NCBI RefSeq assembly: GCF_000344685.1 | Contig: NW_006920425.1 | Location: 102,041-140,500 of the forward strand | DNA: 38,460 nt | Reading direction: 5' to 3' | Origin: Gloeophyllum trabeum ATCC 11539 | Lineage: Eukaryota; Basidiomycota; Agaricomycetes; Gloeophyllales; Gloeophyllaceae | In this document: positions 31,501 through 38,460 of the stretch, one piece after another | How positions within the stretch are numbered: the first letter of the stretch is position 1 | Layout of the letters: each line of letters starts with the position of its first letter | Translations under genes and position numbers: made by a program | The notes under the pieces: model-generated | What the model was told of the DNA's origin: nothing | What the model saw: the letters and a program-made list of their open reading frames with translations, nothing else | Database searches by the model: none

Positions 31501-34500
31501 TCCCCTCGAATTGGATACTGACGGTATCTGGTGCATGCTGCCCGGAATATTTCCGGAGAACTTCAAGTTCAAACTGAAGAACGGCAAGGCTATCGCCTTC
31601 TCGTACCCTTGTACCATGCTCAATCACCTCGTGCACGACAAGTTCACGAATCATCAATACCACGACCTTGATCCAGTAACGGGTCAATATACGATACATA
31701 GCGAGAACTCCATCTTTTTCGAACTCGACGGGCCTTATAAGGCCATGATCCTTCCCTCCTCGAAAGAAGAGGACAAATTGCTGAAGAAGCGGTACGCGGT
31801 ATTCAATGACGATGGGTCGCTGGCGGAATTGAAGGGCTTCGAGGTTAAGCGACGTGGCGAATTGCAGCTAATCAAGATTTTTCAGTCGCAAATCTTTGAG
31901 AAGTTCCTTCTAGGATCTACGACCGAGGAGTGTTACGCTGCGGTTGCTGAAGTCGCTGACCGATGGCTGGATGTTCTCTTCAGCAGGGCGGAGAATATGC
32001 CGGACAATGAGCTCTTCGACCTTATCGCCGAGAACCGAAGCATGTCGAAAACATTGGCTGAATACGGCGGACAGAAGTCGACATCGATTAGTACTGCGAA
32101 ACGTCTTGCAGAATTCCTGGGCGATCAGATGGTGAAAGACAAAGGCTTAGCCTGCAAGTTCATTATATCAGCTCGTCCCATGGGTGCACCAGTCACGGAA
32201 CGAGCTATTCCGGTCGCGATCTTTTCCGCCGAAGAGAGCGTCAAGAGGACGTATTTGCGGAAGTGGCTGAAAGATAACAGCTTGGCCAACTTCGATATTC
32301 GCTCCATCTTGGATTGGGAATATTACATCGAACGCTTAGGATCCGTTATCCAGAAGCTGATCACCATCCCGGCTGCGATGCAGAAGGTCGCCAATCCTGT
32401 TCCTCGTATTCACCATCCCGACTGGCTGCATCGGCGTGTAGTAGCTATGGACGATAAATTTCGGCAGCACAAAGTCACTGACTTCTTCAAGCGCGCTACT
32501 GAGGAAGATAAGATGACGCAAGATTCTGTGGATGACATGGAGGATTTCGGCAATCGCAGACCGGACGGACAGCTGCGCATCAAGCCAAACAACCGCAAGG
32601 CTGCCCCGAGGAATGAAGAGTCACAAGAAGAAGTCCAAACTCAAGAACCCGCGGAGGAGAAACTGCCGAACCCGTCAGAGAATTATCGTGAATGGCTTCG
32701 AGTAATGAACTCTAGATGGCGAAGAAGGCGGGCGGCGCGCTTCGGTGATCCCAACTCAACTGTTGTGCCTGCAATGTTCAGAGGCGGCCGAGTAAGGACC
32801 GTGCACCGCTGGGACATAGTGCAATTGCGACCAAGCAAGGTCCCGGGACGATACACTCTATGGCTGTCCATCGATTCTGAACTCGTTGCGATCCCGCTCC
32901 GTGTTCCGCGCGAGTTCTACATTCATTTTAGGAGCCCACCGAAGCAGGATAAATTCCAAGTTGATCAATACTTCTGCGAGCAAGTAGTCAAACATTTACC
33001 TCGCGGACAGCCTTGCGTCAATTTATACAAAATCTCAGTCCGCGAAGATATTTATCAAGATGGACATGACCACTTTGTAGACCTCACGATAGATCCCAAC
33101 GTGGACAGTGTCTTCGAGTTGCAGGTAAGCTTCTGGCAAGTCGCCGATGTCTCATGCTGATGAGAAGTTATGAGGTCCCACTAGTAGTGCGCGCTCTCCT
33201 TAAATTGGGGAAGACTTGTGTCATGGACGACAAGACTATGACACTGAATAGAGCAGAGAGTGCCGGAGTGGACCTCCATCAGCTCACCCATGCCGAACCT
33301 TCCATGACACGCGGTAAATATCTCAACGGTGGCACGGGAGGCAAATACATATTCGTCTACCACGCTTGCTCGAACAACGCACCAGTGCATGTTTTTGCCG
33401 TCTTCCATCCTGACGGCTCCGTCAAGCTGCACATTGTCGACCCAGCGACCCGCCGACAAGGGATTCCCCGGATGCAGGAATTGTACAATGAACTACTGTC
33501 CAGACATCGGGCAGCGAACGGCGCGAGCTACTCGGTGCAATATCAGGAGATGCTCACTTTCGATACGACCTATCACAGCAGTGATGTGACCGCTCTGAAA
33601 GCAGTATCTCGGGAACTTGGATTACTCGAAGGCCGATCGTACACTGTAGTTATCTCGTCCATGAAAGAGCAAATATATTTCGACAGCCATGTCCCGAGGC
33701 TAGCGAAGTTCCCCGTCTTGTCCATGTCCAAGGCGAAGGGTCCCCATAGCCTGGATGTGTTCCCATGGCAAGCGAACGTTGCGCAGAAGATGCTCAGCCG
33801 GTACCTGTCACTGGGTCCATGGCTTGATCGGACGATATCTCTCGCGGACTACTACGACGTACCAGTCGGCCATATCGAAGGCGACTTGCCTCTCTATGTT
33901 GCTGATCTCGAATTCGCCAGGCGTCTCCTCAAAGAAGACATGGTTTTATGGTGGTCTCCTGGGGACCGGCCCGACCTTGGAGGAATTGAAGAGGACAAGC
34001 GACAGACTCAGGAAATCGCCAGCACGGAGTTCCTGTCGCCTGGGTGCTATGTCAACGTCTGCTTGGAGATCGCGGTTCGTAACCTGGCGGTGAACTCAGT
34101 GTTGCACTCTGTCGTAGTCAACGAGCTGGAAGGCAGCGGCGGAGCAACCGCGTTCGACTCAGTCTCACACACTCTGGACGAATACACCGGCCGCGATGCT
34201 CCTCGGGATCTCACCCTAGGCGAATCAAATGTCTCTCCGAAGACCTTGAACGTCCTGAAGTCTATGATCAAAACCTGGCTTCTGGACAAAATTCAAGGTA
34301 ACTTCGAGAGCCCCGCTACTCTTGCTATTGATCACTTCTGGAGGTGGATTAGCTCGAACGCATCGAACATGTATGACGGAAGTATCCACAGATTTGTCCA
34401 CAGTCTTATGCGGAAGACCTTCATACAACTTCTGGCTGAATTCAAGCGGCTCGGGTCTCATGTCGTCTACGCAGACTTCAGCCGTATCCTGTTGGTGACT

Positions 34501-35655
34501 TCGAAACCACCAGGCACAGCTCACGCCTATGCAACATACATTACCACAGCTGTCACATCGCACGAATTGTTCCAGCATGTCTACCTGAATACCGAACGCT
34601 TCTACGATTTCCTCGTATTCATGGATCAAGCTAATCTAGGCGGCGTGGTCTGCGAGGATCCTTTAGCCATCGAACCCCCAGAGGAACTCGCTATAGAAAT
34701 GCGGTGGAACATCGAGACCTTCCTGCCCAAGGCTATCCAGGAAGACTTCCGGAGCATCGTCCGTTTCTTTGTCATTAACCTGTACCGAACCCAGCAGCAA
34801 AACCGAGACACGTCTCGTACGCCGTTGCGACTCTTGCAGAACGCCGCTCCAGAAGCTACCCAGCGGGACGCGGGGAAGGTCAAGGAGATGGAGGCCACGC
34901 GAGAATTCATCGCGCGGCGCCTCACGCGCCGCTGCCTCAAGACGGTCGGGAATATCCTCGAGCGGTACCGCTACTCCCAAATGCAGGACGAGCCGGACGA
35001 GGACTTCTCCTTCCCCGTCCTGCCGGGGGCGCACCTCGCGATGACGAACCCGCCGCTCGAATTCGTCAAGTTCGTCTGCGCGGTGTTCCACCTCGCGAAG
35101 GACTACCAGGTCGAGATGGGCCTGCTGCGGCGGAACCTGCTCGAGCTCGTCGGCGTGCGCGAGTTCGCCGACGACGCGGTGTTCCGCAACCCGTGCGAGC
35201 CGCTGCGCCTGACGAACGTGCCCTGCCGGCACTGCGACGCGCTGCGCGACTTTGACTTCTGCCGCGACACGGAGCTGCTCCCGAGCAGTGCGCAGATGAC
35301 GCCGCGCTGGGCGTGCGGCGAGTGCGGCGGGGATTTTGATAGGACTGCGATCGAGCTCGCGCTAATTGATATTGTGTACACCCTCGAGCGCACGTTCACG
35401 CAGCAAGATTTGCGCTGCTCGAAGTGCAAGCAGATTCAGTCGGATAATGTCTCAAGGCATTGCCAGTGCTCTGGGGCGTACCAGCTCACGATCAGCAAGG
35501 CGGACGTGCGGAGAAAATTGAAGACGATTGTAAATGTGGCTATGGTGCACAACCTCGGTCGGTTGAGGGTGAGGGTTCAAGTATTACCACTTTCTGATGG
35601 TGTACTAACTCGTTCTGGTCAGGAATGCGCACAGACGCTCCTGGAGAACTGGTGA
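28526..35655 (+). CDS. POL2: DNA polymerase epsilon catalytic subunit
   Basis: Nine exons, 28526-28807, 28866-28991, 29041-29739, 29793-30109, 30169-30349, 30401-30586, 30641-33124, 33175-35568 and 35623-35655, join to 2233 residues, normal for the family. It is the leading-strand replicative polymerase with proofreading. Exonuclease residues: Asp304/Glu306 in AYDIETTK, Asp394 in TFNGDFFDF, Asp491 in [11 protein letters not shown]. Polymerase: motif A Asp654 in [11 protein letters not shown], motif C Asp889/Asp891 in ELDTDGIW. Cysteines in [14 protein letters not shown] fit the iron-sulfur site. The inactive second polymerase half follows, then C-terminal zinc sites from Cys2109 (CRHC...CGEC) and Cys2173 (CSKC...CQC). 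The first 50 residues are RGG-rich, an unusual extension. All catalytic residues are present. Confidence 0.97.
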
Positions 35656-36007
35656 TCGTGAGCGGACGGAGCTTGGGATAGATGAATACCTTGTCATATC
35701 GATACCATATAGCAGTACTGTATTTTTAGCGCTTTTCAGTCTCGCTTTGTACGCAACTCTTGCAATGTTCCATTAATAATAACAGATCCATCGACGACGG
35801 CTTACGAGGATATTCATAGCCATGCCTCAGGTGGAGGCAGGATGGCCTTAGAGCTGCGCGCTCGATAACGATTAAACCATGGGACCCATGGCATATATAT
35901 TCCAGTTCAATGTTCCTTCGCTAATCGTTACACATTGGTTCGAGGCATAGATAATGCAGGAAGAGAGAAGTCGAAGAACGGAGAGGAAAACGGCGAACGT
36001 AGTACGA
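35656..36007. other. Intergenic region between convergent genes
   Basis: About 350 bases between the POL2 and calmodulin 3' ends. No gene or RNA seen. Confidence 0.4.
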
Positions 36008-36862
<855 letters not shown>

Positions 36863-37453
36863 TTTGTATGCCAAGGAATGGACGGGTAATCAGCGGGAAG
36901 AATTGGTGGTTGGTCTTAAGCAAGGGCCTTGGTGCGATACAGCCTCGGATACACTGCCCATATTGATGGACGGGACATCTCGGCAATCGCCGACAGCGTC
37001 CGGCGTGACTATGTTTAGCGCAGCTGTGCACTCGGGCGTTGTGGGCGTCTCTCTACGTATTGCCTTCGTATGAATTTACGTGTGTAAGCTGTGCATGTAC
37101 GCTTGCCACAGCCAGGGACAGGTACAGGTACGACGTGTAATTTGTGAGAGTCTGCTTCTGAGAATGCGTAAGTACTTAGCGCGGGAAGTGTGGCCTTGTC
37201 TCCGGGACTTCCGGCTGTGGCTCCGAGCTTTCCTACTCAGGCGACCCCGCAGCGAGCCTGAATCCAGCTCCATCTCGAACTCCAACATGACCGTGTTTCA
37301 GCCGGATCCGGTTTATCTCTATCGGATGAGATGACGTGCGCTGCGCAGTACGCGGTATAAAGGACGTTGCTGTGTCTGCAGATCATACAACCAACTACCG
37401 AGCCACATCCACATCCACACCTACTGACTTCGATACTCGTAATCGCATCCGCC
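36863..37453. promoter_or_regulatory. Divergent intergenic region with TATA box
   Basis: About 590 bases between calmodulin (-) and the small gene (+). TATAAA at 37356-37361 lies 98 bases before the ATG at 37454 and is the likely promoter of the small gene. Nothing else recognised. Confidence 0.5.
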
Positions 37454-37849
37454 ATGTCGAACCTCATCAACAAGCTCACGGGCAAGGGCTCGGGCAGCGG
37501 CAACAGCCAGCCCAGCAACGAGCCCACCTACAGCATCCAGCCCCACCCGGCTGTGAGTGGCTTTAACGCCTCCCCTTACCGTGCGATAAACTCATATGGG
37601 CGACAGCAAACCAACGACCCGAGGGACCTCGAGCCCCCGCAGCTGGGCGGTGGACTGAACAGCAAGCCGGAGTACCAGGCGTTCCATGCGCGCGACCCCC
37701 ACGTCCCGAGCAAGGAGATCAGGGACAACATGCCTCAGCCCGCGGTAAGTGTAATATGGCGGTAAATTGGATCTTGACTTACTGATCTGCCATAGAGTCG
37801 CGAGGAGCTGAAGGCCAGATCAGCGCAACTGAACAACCGGAGCAACTAG
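37454..37849 (+). CDS. Small uncharacterised protein
   Basis: Exons 37454-37744 and 37796-37849 give 114 residues: MSNLINKLTGKG, a Gly/Ser/Pro-rich middle, KPEYQAFHARDPHVPSKEIRDNMP, and a C-terminal REELKARSAQLNNRSN that looks helical. A segment at 37553-37606 inside exon 1 begins GTGAGT and ends GACAG, is 54 bases and keeps the frame, so it may be a further intron (96 residues if spliced out) or an optional one. No family known to me; composition suggests a soluble, partly disordered protein. A TATA box 98 bases upstream and GC-rich codons suggest real expression. Confidence 0.65.
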
Positions 37850-38238
37850 TCTATAGCTAACCTGGACAGGTTTTCACTTGCATGTAAGATGCGGAACGAG
37901 AGTGTATAATAGGATAATAATTGTACATGTAGACATACTGGTCGGATTGTAATCAGGAGGGCGTCCCTAACCTTGCCTCCATTGACCTTGGGGCTTTTCC
38001 ACTGAGATCGTCGCGATAAGATGCGTAGTTGCTTCCCGCCACTGGCGGCGCAGGTATACCCCTCAAGAGAAGCCAGCCATGTCTGTCAATAAAACCGCCC
38101 CTCTAGATCTGCGCTGCAATGGAATGAATAGGGCGGCAGAACTGCAACGATCACATCAGGAAAATCCAACTCAAAATTCAAACAACATTCCCCCAAAAAT
38201 GACATAAACACACGTCCGTTCCTACGCGCCCCGTCGAC
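37850..38238. other. Intergenic region between convergent genes
   Basis: About 390 bases between the small gene and the WASP homologue. No gene or RNA seen. Confidence 0.4.
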
Positions 38239-38460
38239 CTAATCCCACTCCTCCTCGTCCTCCTCCTCCTCATCACTATCCCCCAGCTTCTTATTCCGCT
38301 CCATCAGCGCAGCAGCCAGCGCCGCCGTCAAATCCCCCCCGCCTCCCCCTCCACTGCTGCTACTGCTCTCCTCCACTGCGGGCGAGCGCGGCGGCGGCGA
38401 GGACGAGTCGACCTTGCGCAGCGAGTGCACGCCCTTGCCCTGGATGGACGCGGGGAGGTC
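38239..38460 (-). CDS. LAS17: WASP/Las17 homologue, C-terminal end (partial)
   Basis: The reading frame enters from the right edge of the window and ends at TAG 38239-38241, giving the last 73 residues. DLPASIQGKGVHSLRKVD is the end of a WH2 actin-binding motif; after a Ser/Gly-rich linker, DLTAALAAALMERNKKLGDSDEEEEDEEEWD is the central-acidic part that binds and activates the Arp2/3 complex, with the conserved penultimate Trp. This is the typical fungal WASP ending, acting in cortical actin patches and endocytosis. The rest of the gene lies outside the window. Confidence 0.88.
   Translation of the reverse strand, partial: DLPASIQGKGVHSLRKVDSSSPPPRSPAVEESSSSSGGGGGGDLTAALAAALMERNKKLGDSDEEEEDEEEWD

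Noticed and set aside
34663..35232. 189-codon minus-strand open frame
   Set aside because: Shadow of the GC-rich 3' part of POL2; its His/Glu/Arg-rich composition is the antisense of GC-biased codons.

Overview
This window is from a filamentous fungus, almost certainly a mushroom-forming basidiomycete (Agaricomycetes; the F-box families and the transposon look polypore-like, but that is inference). Genes are closely spaced on both strands and split by many very short GT-AG introns (about 47-65 bases). Their products are eukaryotic: DNA polymerase epsilon, calmodulin, synaptobrevin, a Kin4-type kinase and a WASP-type Arp2/3 activator. All gene models were assembled by hand from reading frame, splice sites and homology, and each full model closes in frame.

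Layout. 1-5.5 kb: a kinase-like protein with a degenerate catalytic loop (1212-2467, +), a broken multicopy-type gene (2879-4172, +) and an F-box/LRR-like gene (4420-5454, +). 5.9-9.8 kb: a 1241-residue Kin4-family Ser/Thr kinase (-). 11.3-13.2 kb: a ten-exon family-3 aldehyde dehydrogenase (+). 14.0-25.4 kb: two tandem paralogous F-box genes with identical intron positions and a shared promoter block. The second (23603-25433) is intact. The first is cut in two by a 6.84-kb DNA transposon (15245-22085). 25.9-28 kb: synaptobrevin, then a nuclear-looking protein with a PCNA-binding-like motif. 28.5-35.7 kb: the complete POL2 gene. 36.0-36.9 kb: calmodulin (-). 37.5-37.8 kb: a small uncharacterised gene. 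38.2 kb to the edge: the C-terminal end of a WASP/Las17 homologue (-).

The main discovery is the transposon. It has 11-bp terminal inverted repeats starting CAC, is flanked by a TA duplication, and carries two intact divergent genes: a 1202-residue Tnp2/CMC-like transposase candidate (14 exons) and a 364-residue partner protein (7 exons). Removing the element with one TA copy rejoins the F-box gene exactly in frame, and the joined protein aligns without a gap to its intact neighbour across the junction. The insertion therefore looks recent and the element possibly still active.

A second theme is extreme exon miniaturisation. Calmodulin needs exons of 7, 12 and 11 bases to encode its standard 149 residues. 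Synaptobrevin has its start codon split AT|G by an intron, plus exons of 8 and 16 bases. Automatic annotation is likely to get both genes wrong.
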